Numbered from the stretch's first letter, positions 1 through 5,329 are shown. The stretch is 9,503 bases of DNA from CAXBYZ01 sp963980215 (GCA_963980215.1 CAXBYZ010000027.1:1-9503); one strand, 5' to 3'. Numbers and translations: made by a program. The notes: generated by a model not told the origin, from the sequence alone.

Positions 1-14
1 TAGGGGGAGCAAAA

Positions 15-52
15 TAGGATATTACTCGAACTGTGAGCGGAATCGAGTGGTG
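15..52 (-). repeat. RAYT 3'-end repeat with hairpin, copy 1
   Basis: Positions 15-36 are identical to 1177-1198, and GAGTGGTG (45-52) recurs at 1207-1214 with the same spacing. A 6-bp stem forms between ACTCGA (24-29) and TCGAGT (43-48) with a 13-nt loop. The repeat covers the last codons and stop of the transposase, so it is both coding and a candidate terminal recognition hairpin. The recognition role is inferred from how Y1 transposases work. Confidence 0.75.
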
Positions 53-651
53 CCAAAGATACCCCTATTATTATTTTTTTCTGAATAGATGTATTGATTG
101 TCATCATCTGGTGAGTTGATAAACTTTTGATATTTTCGGATACTCTTTTTATTCAAATCACCAAGGATTGTTATTAAACTGCGAGAGTCAATAATGCTTT
201 TTGTTTTAGGGTTTAAGTATTTTTGATAGCTTGAGTAGAGATAGTCTTCTGGTTTTATAGCTAGATTAGCTTTAACAGGGTTTAGGTGAATGTATTTGGA
301 GAGATAAAGAAAATACTCACCTTCTTGAACAAGAACAGAGTGAAAGCGATTCTGAAAGATTGGTCCTAGATGTTTGTGTTTCCTGTTAAAGTAGATAGCG
401 TGGGAGGTTTGAAGAGATTGGATGATGGTGCCTAGCTTATCTTTTTCTCCAGTTTTTATTTGGAGGTGATAATGGTTGGGGAGTAGACAGTAGGTGTATA
501 TTTTCCAGTCGTATTTCTCTAAGGTTTTTTTAATCTTGTTTAGAAATTTAAGATAACCTTCTTTGTCTTTGTATATTAGTTGGTTGTTAGCTCCTCGATT
601 GTAGATGTGGTAGTATTGATTTGGGCGAGCCAAACGGGCAGTTCTTGGCAT
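22..651 (-). CDS. REP-associated tyrosine transposase (IS200-like Y1 family, RAYT)
   Basis: Single-stranded DNA endonuclease/transposase of the HUH Y1 class; the family nicks and rejoins DNA at REP-type hairpins through a 5'-phosphotyrosine. The 209-residue protein starts MPRTARLARPNQYYHIYNRG, a typical RAYT opening. The metal-binding HUH motif is H60-Y61-H62 within LLPNHYHLQI, and the probable catalytic tyrosine is Y120 in KYIHLNPVKANL. GPIFQNRFHSVLV (96-108) and YSSYQKYL (139-146) are further family signatures. Length and motifs look intact, so it may be active. A TTGACA -35-like box lies upstream at 689-694 (minus strand), but I see no well-spaced -10. Its last codons (SQFE-stop) lie inside a 22-bp sequence repeated at 1177-1198, and a REP-like palindrome (701-716) sits upstream, so the gene has candidate substrate hairpins at both ends. 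Confidence 0.93.
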   Translation of the reverse strand: MPRTARLARPNQYYHIYNRGANNQLIYKDKEGYLKFLNKIKKTLEKYDWKIYTYCLLPNHYHLQIKTGEKDKLGTIIQSLQTSHAIYFNRKHKHLGPIFQNRFHSVLVQEGEYFLYLSKYIHLNPVKANLAIKPEDYLYSSYQKYLNPKTKSIIDSRSLITILGDLNKKSIRKYQKFINSPDDDNQYIYSEKNNNRGIFGTTRFRSQFE

Positions 652-700
652 ATGTTTATCTACTACTTTAGTATATATTAGATTGATATGTCAAGCTATG

Positions 701-716
701 TTAGGACCGTCCCTAA
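701..716 (-). repeat. REP-like palindrome upstream of RAYT
   Basis: On the minus strand this reads TTAGGGACGGTCCTAA, an imperfect palindrome (TTAGG/CCTAA arms). Related units with the GGGAC core lie at 2436-2450, 2451-2465, 2471-2486 and 6656-6672, all in the same orientation. Such units next to a RAYT gene are characteristic of REP systems. The start codon of the next plus-strand gene lies 10 nt to the right. Confidence 0.75.
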
Positions 717-725
717 TAAGTAGTA

Positions 726-1076
726 ATGAAACAAATCCTTTATTGGTTACCTCGAATAGTAATTTTAGTTTTTGCTCTCTTGGTTTTTGTTTTTGCCTTG
801 CTGTCTGGTGTTGCAGATCATGGTGGCGGGTTAAAGGGGATACTCATGAATAGCCCAAATGTAATTCCTTGGCTCATTTTATTAGGAATAGTTTATATCG
901 CTTGGAAATGGGAAAAAGTCGGTGGTTGGATGTTAATAGTGACTTCTATCATATTTACAGTTTTTTTTAATGCCTGGGAACATACTGGAATTTTCCTAAT
1001 CTTAATTCTCCCGATTTTATTTATAGGGATTTTGTTTTTAATCAGTAGTAAACTAAATAAACATCAAAAAAATTAA
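726..1076 (+). CDS. Small multi-pass membrane protein, unknown function
   Basis: A 116-residue, strongly hydrophobic protein with about four predicted membrane helices (roughly residues 8-28, 45-61, 66-85 and 88-108). A short loop (about 29-44) contains DHGGG, and the tail KLNKHQKN is basic. There is no signal peptide apart from the first helix and no catalytic motif. The opening MKQILYWLPRI resembles small uncharacterised four-helix proteins found in many bacteria and archaea; I cannot assign a role. The ATG follows TAATAAGTAGTA with no convincing Shine-Dalgarno site, and the REP palindrome at 701-716 lies where its promoter would be expected, so its original 5' region may have been replaced. 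Confidence 0.75.
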   Translation: MKQILYWLPRIVILVFALLVFVFALLSGVADHGGGLKGILMNSPNVIPWLILLGIVYIAWKWEKVGGWMLIVTSIIFTVFFNAWEHTGIFLILILPILFIGILFLISSKLNKHQKN

Positions 1077-1183
1077 AAAGTTAGAAATTGGTTTACCTCC
1101 TTGTTCGTAAATTCTGGATACTCCAGCTCACTTGCCCAGTCAGTTCTTCGAAAAACATACCAACGTTCGAGCCAAGTAGGATA
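1073..1183 (-). pseudogene. Orphan protein-like reading-frame remnant
   Basis: On the minus strand, between the in-frame stops at 1184-1186 and 1073-1075, an open frame of 36 codons reads like natural protein, including WLERWYVFRRTDWASELEYP and EFTNKEVNQFLTF. It has no start codon. Its upstream stop is the same TAA that ends the RAYT 3' remnant. It is probably the C-terminal tail of a gene cut by insertion of that element, but I do not recognise the family and the frame is short enough to be chance. Its stop overlaps the end of the membrane protein gene on the other strand. Confidence 0.3.
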
Positions 1184-1236
1184 TTACTCGAACTGTGATT
1201 GAGCTTGAGTGGTGGCGAATTTTTCTATATTCATTA
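1177..1236 (-). pseudogene. Remnant of RAYT 3' end with terminal hairpin, copy 2
   Basis: Positions 1177-1198 match 15-36 over 22 identical bases. Read on the minus strand, the segment encodes FATTQAQSQFE-stop against FGTTRFRSQFE-stop of the intact transposase, so reading frame and stop are kept. The hairpin is kept too: ACTCGA (1186-1191) pairs with TTGAGT (1205-1210), where a G-C pair of copy 1 has become G-T. No further transposase sequence follows; the ATPase promoter begins within about 30 nt. Coding similarity beyond about position 1220 is weak. Confidence 0.65.
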
Positions 1237-1240
1237 AAAT

Positions 1241-1272
1241 GGAGTTGACAACTCCAAAATACCATGTAAAAT
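1241..1272 (+). promoter_or_regulatory. Promoter and palindromic operator of the DUF4143 ATPase gene
   Basis: A consensus -35 TTGACA (1245-1250) and a -10 TAAAAT (1267-1272) are 16 nt apart. The -35 box is embedded in the palindrome GGAGTTGACAACTCC (1241-1255). AAAATGGAGTT occurs at 1236-1246 and again at 1268-1278, the second copy covering the -10 and ending at the ATG. The predicted transcription start falls on or beside the ATG at 1279. The palindrome suggests a repressor site, possibly for the ATPase itself; that is inference. Confidence 0.65.
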
Positions 1273-1278
1273 GGAGTT

Positions 1279-2436
1279 ATGTATCCTAGAAAGATTGTTT
1301 TGCCAACCAAACAGAGCTTTTTTTTATTTGGACCCAGAGGAGTGGGTAAAAGCACCTTAATAAGGTCTAGATTTCCAGAGGCTAAATATATTGATTTGTT
1401 GGATTCACGTATTTATCAAAAACTGCTGACGGATCCGGGTATGTTGGAAGAAATGATTCCACCAGATTGGCAAGAAGGAATAATTTTGGACGAAGTCCAA
1501 CGAGTGCCGGAACTACTAAATGAAGTACATCGATTGATAGAGAATAAACATTGGCGCTTTATATTAACAGGTAGTAGTGCAAGGAAATTGAGAAGGCAAG
1601 GAGTAAATTTGTTGGCAGGGAGAGCAAGGACATACCGTTTGCATTCATTGACTGCTAAAGAGTTGGGTAATAAGTTTGAGCTGGAGATAGCTTTGAAGTA
1701 TGGAATGTTGCCAACGGTTCATAATTTACAAACAGCGCAAGAACGAGAACGCTACCTGTATGCATATGTTGAAACTTATTTGCAAGAAGAAATTATGCAG
1801 GAGGGTTTGACAAGAAATTTGGCTAATTTCGCGAGATTTTTGCAGATTGCGAGTATGTCTGTTGGGGGAGTGTTGAATGTATCGGCGGTAGCGCGTGAAA
1901 GCATGGTAGAGAGAAAAGTGGTGGAAAATTATTTTGGAATATTGGAAGACTTGATGTTGGGGGTGCGAGTTCCGGTTTTTAGGAAAAGAGCAAAGAGAGA
2001 ATTGATTGCAAAGAGCAAATTTTATCTATTTGATACAGGAGTGTACCAAACCTTGAAGCCAAAAGGAGTGCTTGATACGGAGAGTGAGGTGAGTGGAGCG
2101 GGGCTAGAGAACTTGTTTTTACAAAATTTACTAGCCGAGGTTGCCAATAGCGTAAAACCATTTAAGGTCCGATATTACCGGACGGTCGGGGGCAGTGAAG
2201 TGGATTTTGTGGTGTATGGAGATCAAGGTTTGTGGGCCTTTGAGATAAAAAATGGACGAAAATTTCGGCGAGAGTGGTTGCGAGGGTTAAAGCGTTTTGG
2301 GCAAGATTATCCAGAAGCAAAGCGATATGTGCTTTATACAGGAAAAGAACATTTGTATATTGGCAAAATTGAAGTGGTGCCAATTGAGGAGTTTTTGAGA
2401 GGGAAACTTGCTGATGTGTTGGGAGTGAAGAGGTAA
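1279..2436 (+). CDS. AAA+ ATPase with DUF4143 domain (COG1373 family)
   Basis: A 385-residue predicted ATPase of a family common in bacteria and archaea, often multicopy, with no settled function. The N-terminal AAA domain has Walker A GPRGVGKST (18-26), Walker B GIILDEVQ (67-74) and a sensor-like LTGSSARKL (96-104). The DUF4143 region spans about residues 180-330 and ends with SEVDFVV (306-312) followed by WAFEIKNG (319-326). This E-x-D ... E-x-K arrangement resembles a PD-(D/E)XK nuclease core (E307, D309, E322, K324). Length is normal. The ATG fits the family's usual start (short basic-hydrophobic lead, then SFFLFGPRG); GGAG at 1273-1276 is only 2 nt from the ATG, so leaderless translation from the promoter at 1241-1272 is more likely. 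The gene lies between a RAYT 3'-end remnant and three REP-like units, so it may be mobile cargo. Confidence 0.92.
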   Translation: MYPRKIVLPTKQSFFLFGPRGVGKSTLIRSRFPEAKYIDLLDSRIYQKLLTDPGMLEEMIPPDWQEGIILDEVQRVPELLNEVHRLIENKHWRFILTGSSARKLRRQGVNLLAGRARTYRLHSLTAKELGNKFELEIALKYGMLPTVHNLQTAQERERYLYAYVETYLQEEIMQEGLTRNLANFARFLQIASMSVGGVLNVSAVARESMVERKVVENYFGILEDLMLGVRVPVFRKRAKRELIAKSKFYLFDTGVYQTLKPKGVLDTESEVSGAGLENLFLQNLLAEVANSVKPFKVRYYRTVGGSEVDFVVYGDQGLWAFEIKNGRKFRREWLRGLKRFGQDYPEAKRYVLYTGKEHLYIGKIEVVPIEEFLRGKLADVLGVKR

Positions 2437-2486
2437 GTCCGTCCCTAAATAGTCCGTCCCTAAATAGTGCTAGGACCGGTCCCTAA
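2436..2486 (-). repeat. REP-like cluster: two exact 15-bp tandem units plus a palindromic third
   Basis: AGTCCGTCCCTAAAT occurs twice in tandem (2436-2450 and 2451-2465), followed by TAGGACCGGTCCCTAA (2471-2486) containing the perfect palindrome GGACCGGTCC (2473-2482). The first base of the array is the last base of the ATPase stop codon. All units point the same way as the REP at 701-716. The first two are half-palindromes; only the third can fold well. Confidence 0.75.
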
Positions 2487-2514
2487 TTCTCAACAACTCA
2501 TTTGTTTGAGAATT
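2485..2514. repeat. Inverted repeat with 9-bp perfect arms
   Basis: AATTCTCAA (2485-2493) and TTGAGAATT (2506-2514) are perfect complements around a 12-nt loop. The left arm begins in the last REP-like unit and the right arm reaches into the putative ssb promoter. It could be an element terminus, a weak terminator for the ATPase gene, or an operator; nothing in the sequence decides between these. Confidence 0.5.
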
Positions 2515-2530
2515 GAAATTTTGGTATACT
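2502..2530 (+). promoter_or_regulatory. Putative promoter of the ssb operon
   Basis: TTGTTT (2502-2507) as -35, a 17-nt spacer, and an extended -10 TGG-TATACT (2522-2530). The transcription start would be near 2537, giving a leader of about 120 nt before ssb. The -35 match is moderate and the extended -10 good. The right arm of the inverted repeat at 2485-2514 overlaps the spacer. Confidence 0.45.
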
Positions 2531-2567
2531 TATGTTTAGAAGCCTATAGGAAATGTGTTGAGCTTAA

Positions 2568-2619
2568 TAACTTTTAATGTAGTTTAAGCAAAGTCTGTAG
2601 ACGTAATAAATAAAAGTTA
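2568..2619 (+). promoter_or_regulatory. Structured leader of the ssb operon
   Basis: TAACTTTTA (2568-2576) and TAAAAGTTA (2611-2619) are perfect 9-bp complements enclosing a 34-nt loop. The loop contains a smaller GTCT/AGAC pair (2593-2602). The structure sits in the predicted 5' leader and ends 38 nt before the ssb ATG. It resembles no riboswitch known to me; autoregulatory folding is possible but unproven, and AT-rich arms also arise by chance. Confidence 0.3.
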
Positions 2620-2656
2620 GTTATCCTTTTTGGATTTAAGATTGGAGTGATGGGTA

Positions 2657-3019
2657 ATGTCGTCAAGGGCATTGAATAAAATAATGTTGATTGGTAATGT
2701 GGGTCAAGAACCCAGATTGAGTGTAAACAAGCTTGGAACTACAGTGTGCAGTTTTTCTTTAGCTACCAATAGAGAGTGGACGGTTAAGAGGACTGGTCAA
2801 AACAAAGAGTCTACTCAATGGCACGAGATAGTGACTTTTGCTAAATTGGCAGAGATTTGTGGGCAAATATTGACCAAAGGAACAAGGGTGTATGTGTCTG
2901 GCAGGATACAGACTCTAGGGTTTGAGAATGAAAAAGGAGAAAGATTTAGTAGGGTAGAAATTGTAGCAAATGAAGTTGAAGCTTTTGAAAAAAGAAAGAA
3001 GGAGGTTTATGGTAGATGA
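2657..3019 (+). CDS. ssb: Single-stranded DNA-binding protein
   Basis: A 120-residue OB-fold SSB that coats single-stranded DNA in replication, recombination and repair. Family signatures: LNKIMLIGNVGQEPRL (6-21), SFSLATNREW (32-41), WHEIVTFAKLAEICGQILTK (55-74) and YVSGRIQT (79-86). W41 and W55 are probable base-stacking residues. The acidic DDDIPF-type tail that recruits partner proteins in E. coli SSB is missing; the protein ends EKRKKEVYGR. The ATG has GGAG (2644-2647) 9 nt upstream; an ATG at 2650 is out of frame. The TGA stop overlaps the next gene by 11 nt, which indicates translational coupling. Confidence 0.95.
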   Translation: MSSRALNKIMLIGNVGQEPRLSVNKLGTTVCSFSLATNREWTVKRTGQNKESTQWHEIVTFAKLAEICGQILTKGTRVYVSGRIQTLGFENEKGERFSRVEIVANEVEAFEKRKKEVYGR

Positions 3020-3506
3020 GAAGAAATTTAAGCGAGGCGATGTGGTGATAAAGCATGGGCAGGCGTTTAAGATTATTGGAGCAAGCAATGGAGTGATTAA
3101 GTATAGGCCTTATTTTAAAAAGACCAAAAATAATGGTTTAGTAGGTTCAATTCCAGTTGAAAGTATTGAGGGAAACTATATTAGAAAACCAGTATCTAAG
3201 ACTAGGCAATATCAGTTAATTAAAGAGATTTTATATACACCAGGTAAGATCAAGCCGAGCATTCTTGCCAAGATAAAAGCTGATTTGGGAAAGAATGATT
3301 TTGAAAAAGCACTAAGTGCGATAAAGAAGTTGTGGTGGGAGAAAAAAGATAAAGCTAGGACGATGACTAAAAGTAAAGATGGGGTGCTAAAAAGAGTCAG
3401 GCGAAAAGTAGTTGAAGAAATTGCGGTAGCAAGAAAGATAAGTATAGAGCAAGCCAGAGAGATGTTGAAGCGAGCTTTGAGGAAAGGATGGGAAGATGCT
3501 AAATAA
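3009..3506 (+). CDS. CarD/CdnL-like RNA polymerase-binding regulator
   Basis: A 165-residue protein matching the CarD/CdnL plan, a factor that binds the RNA polymerase beta lobe and stabilises promoter open complexes. Residues 7-60 fit the Tudor-like interaction domain: FKRGDVVIKHGQAFKII at the start and LVGSIPVESI before the linker. RKPVSK (59-64) matches the family's domain junction. Residues 65-165 are helical and end with EEIAVARKISIEQAREMLKRAL (split by motif: EEIAVARKIS, then IEQAREMLKRAL), as in CarD C-termini. An in-frame ATG at 2970 exists, but 3009 follows AAGGAGG (2999-3005) and starts the family homology, so I chose it; the 3-nt SD spacing is short. It overlaps ssb and the next gene by 11 nt each. 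The first domain is divergent, so paralogous functions are possible. Confidence 0.75.
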   Translation: MVDEKKFKRGDVVIKHGQAFKIIGASNGVIKYRPYFKKTKNNGLVGSIPVESIEGNYIRKPVSKTRQYQLIKEILYTPGKIKPSILAKIKADLGKNDFEKALSAIKKLWWEKKDKARTMTKSKDGVLKRVRRKVVEEIAVARKISIEQAREMLKRALRKGWEDAK

Positions 3507-4473
3507 TAAATTATCTACTAAAAGCGCTGAGTTGATTTTAGAGGCAGCCTTAGAAAAGGGGATTAAAGTCAAGATCATTTCCAGAAGGTTGAATTTAATG
3601 AAACTAACTAACAACGGCAAATCAGTTTTTATTAAAGGAACCTCAATGCCTGTTAATGCTCAACCGTCTTGTTTTATTGCTAATAACAAGTTTTTAACTA
3701 AACTGATTTTAAGGTCTGAAAAGATCTCTGTTCCTAAAAGTTGGTTGGTTAGAACTCCAAAGGAAGCAAAAAGGCAAGTGTTAAAGAAAAATTTATTTCC
3801 TTGTGTGTTAAAGCCAGCCAAAGGAGCACACGGAAACAAGGTTTTTGCTAAGATTGAGTCTTTTGAAGAGTTTTGTGAGTTGCTGCCTTTAATTTTTACC
3901 AGAAAAGGCAAAAAAGATGTTTTGATTGAAGAATTTATTGATGGAAAAGACTATCGGTTTTTGGTAGTAGGAAATAAAGTGTCGGCAGTAATGGAGAGAG
4001 TGCCAGCCTGCGTGATTGGAAATGGAAAGTTAACGATTAGACAGTTAATTAGTCAATTTAATAAACAACCAATGGTAGGGAAAAAGTATGAAAAACCGAT
4101 GTGTAAGATTAAGCTGAATGGCGAGGTAAAAAGAACTTTAAAAAAACAAGGCAGAAAACTTACATATGTGCCATGGAATGGAGAAAGAGTGGGTTTGAGA
4201 CAAAATGCTAATATTAGCACAGGAGGGATTGGTAAAGATGCGACCAATGAAGTTAATAAAGATTTAAAAGATTTGGCGGTGAGGGCGGCGGAGGCTATTG
4301 GAATGTCAATAACTGGGGTGGATATTCTTTATGATGCGTTATCAGATAGGGCGTATGTAGTTGAACTAAATGACTGCCCAGGCATTGATATTCATCACTA
4401 TCCAGTGATTGGGAAACCTCGTGATGTGGCTAGCGATGTAATTGATTTATTGTTTAGAGAAGGGATAGGTTAA
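3496..4473 (+). CDS. ATP-grasp ligase, cyanophycin synthetase / GshF-like
   Basis: A 325-residue ATP-grasp enzyme, expected to join a carboxylate to an amine through an acyl-phosphate. It resembles the ATP-grasp part of cyanophycin synthetase (CphA) and the glutathione synthetase half of GshF. The N-lobe has LILEAALEKGIKVKIISR (13-30). ATP-binding segments are VLKPAKGAHGNKV (104-116, K106) and VLIEEFIDGKDYRFLV (142-157). NANISTGG (237-244), GVDIL (274-278) and VVELNDCPG (288-296, E290 and N292 as metal ligands) complete the site. GKPRDVASDVIDLLF (306-320) matches the CphA/GshF end of the domain. There is no Mur-ligase half (as in CphA) and no glutamate-cysteine ligase half (as in GshF), so the substrate is unknown. 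The ATG lies inside the carD-like gene (11-nt overlap) within GGAAGATG. Confidence 0.85.
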   Translation: MLNNKLSTKSAELILEAALEKGIKVKIISRRLNLMKLTNNGKSVFIKGTSMPVNAQPSCFIANNKFLTKLILRSEKISVPKSWLVRTPKEAKRQVLKKNLFPCVLKPAKGAHGNKVFAKIESFEEFCELLPLIFTRKGKKDVLIEEFIDGKDYRFLVVGNKVSAVMERVPACVIGNGKLTIRQLISQFNKQPMVGKKYEKPMCKIKLNGEVKRTLKKQGRKLTYVPWNGERVGLRQNANISTGGIGKDATNEVNKDLKDLAVRAAEAIGMSITGVDILYDALSDRAYVVELNDCPGIDIHHYPVIGKPRDVASDVIDLLFREGIG

Positions 4474-4513
4474 GTTAGTAGTAGATCCTCATAAAATTCA
4501 CTTAGTTTACGGT

Positions 4514-4786
4514 TTGTTTTTCAAGTCAAAAAGAACTTACAATATTTTGATTGAAGACTTAATTAGTGTAAAGCTTTCAACAAGCTTGTTTTTTGCAACG
4601 ATGCGATTTGAAATTCAAGGTTATGAACAAAACCCAGCCCCAATTAGGTATTTGAGTAAACAAGAGGCAATTAAAGCACATCGATTGATTACTGGCTTAA
4701 TTACTTGTAAAAGAAATAATATCAATTTAAAAAAGATGAGTTTTGAGGAGATTAATGAAAAGGTTTATCAGATCGGCAAGCACTAA
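4514..4786 (+). CDS. Small hypothetical protein, start uncertain
   Basis: A 90-residue protein if started at TTG 4514; I do not recognise a family. The middle (ILIEDLISVKLSTSLFF, then MRFEIQGYEQN) looks like beta-rich globular sequence and the C-terminus (LSKQEAIKAHRLITGL, FEEINEKVYQIGKH) is helical, with a single cysteine. The frame stays open back to 4469, adding KLVVVDPHKIHLVYG just before the TTG; this looks genuinely coding, but that stretch has no ATG, GTG or TTG. The TTG has no Shine-Dalgarno site. Options are a shorter form from ATG 4601, a non-standard start, coupling to ATP-grasp termination (stop 4471-4473), or a sequence error. It is the last gene before a convergent hsp20. Confidence 0.5.
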   Translation: MFFKSKRTYNILIEDLISVKLSTSLFFATMRFEIQGYEQNPAPIRYLSKQEAIKAHRLITGLITCKRNNINLKKMSFEEINEKVYQIGKH

Positions 4787-4841
4787 GATGTAAAAGAGTG
4801 GGCGTTTTTCTATTAATAAGCAGGTGACTAGTTAAGGGTGT

Positions 4842-4873
4842 AAAAAAATCAGGGGCTCAAAAAGAGCCCCTGA
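4842..4873 (-). terminator. Intrinsic terminator of hsp20
   Basis: Perfect 10-bp stem TCAGGGGCTC (4849-4858) / GAGCCCCTGA (4864-4873) with a 5-nt loop. Seven A residues at 4842-4848 give a T-run after the stem on the minus strand. It begins 9 nt past the hsp20 stop. The plus-strand side lacks a T-run, so it mainly serves hsp20, although the hairpin may also impede transcription from the ssb operon. Confidence 0.93.
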
Positions 4874-4882
4874 ATAAATTCC

Positions 4883-5305
4883 CTATTTACCTTTGGCTTT
4901 AACAGTAATCTTTTTGGGTTTGGCTTCTGATTTTTTAGGTAAGGTTAAGGTTAAAACGCCGTTTTCTACTTCAGCCTGAGCTTGCTCTGCTTTTATTGGG
5001 CAAGGAACACTGGTAGTGTAAATATATTTTGATTCTCTGGCTTGTTTGTAAACCACCTTTTTTCTTTTTTTTGTTTCATCAGTTTCTTGGTATTCTGCCT
5101 TAATAGTAACAGTACCACCTTCAACAGAAACGTCTATATTGTCTTCTGGTACACCGGCTACATTGGCTTCAACGATAACGTTATTATCTGTTTCATAAAC
5201 TGATAACCCCTGATGAGAATCCATTGACCAATCTTCATCTTCAAAAAAACTTGGCCATTGGGAAAATAATTGGGGAGTAATGGGACTCCATTTAACTAAA
5301 GTCAT
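4883..5305 (-). CDS. hsp20: Small heat-shock protein, Hsp20/alpha-crystallin family
   Basis: A 140-residue ATP-independent holdase chaperone that binds unfolding proteins in the cytoplasm as oligomers. The alpha-crystallin domain covers about residues 33-128: LSVYETDNNVIVEANVAGV, then NIDVSVEGGTVTIKAEY, and the hallmark AEVENGVLTLTLPK (A-x-x-x-G-V-L). The C-terminal ITV in KKITVKAKGK is the I-x-I/V anchor for oligomer assembly. The N-terminal arm MTLVKWSPITPQLFSQW is typical. The ATG follows AAAGGAGGTGAG (minus strand, about 5311-5322), near-full complementarity to the 16S tail with a 9-nt gap, so strong translation is expected. It is monocistronic with its own promoter, CIRCE operator and terminator. 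Confidence 0.95.
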   Translation of the reverse strand: MTLVKWSPITPQLFSQWPSFFEDEDWSMDSHQGLSVYETDNNVIVEANVAGVPEDNIDVSVEGGTVTIKAEYQETDETKKRKKVVYKQARESKYIYTTSVPCPIKAEQAQAEVENGVLTLTLPKKSEAKPKKITVKAKGK

Positions 5306-5329
5306 TTGTTCTCACCTCCTTTGTTTGTT

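Noticed and set aside
1140..1355. 71-codon minus-strand frame across the ATPase promoter
   Set aside because: It is antisense to the ATPase start and runs in a different frame from the RAYT 3' remnant, which explains the sequence better.
2436..2486. CRISPR-like array
   Set aside because: Units of 15 bp are directly adjacent with no spacers, and no cas genes are present; they match REP-like units instead.
2970..3008. Upstream in-frame ATG of the carD-like gene
   Set aside because: The extra 13 residues (MKLKLLKKERRRF) are the ssb coding region read in another frame, there is no homology to the family, and the AAGGAGG site points to 3009.
4780..4816. Terminator for the ssb operon (CACT/AGTG followed by GGCGTTTTT)
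   Set aside because: Only four base pairs form, with a long loop; the T-run alone is not enough.
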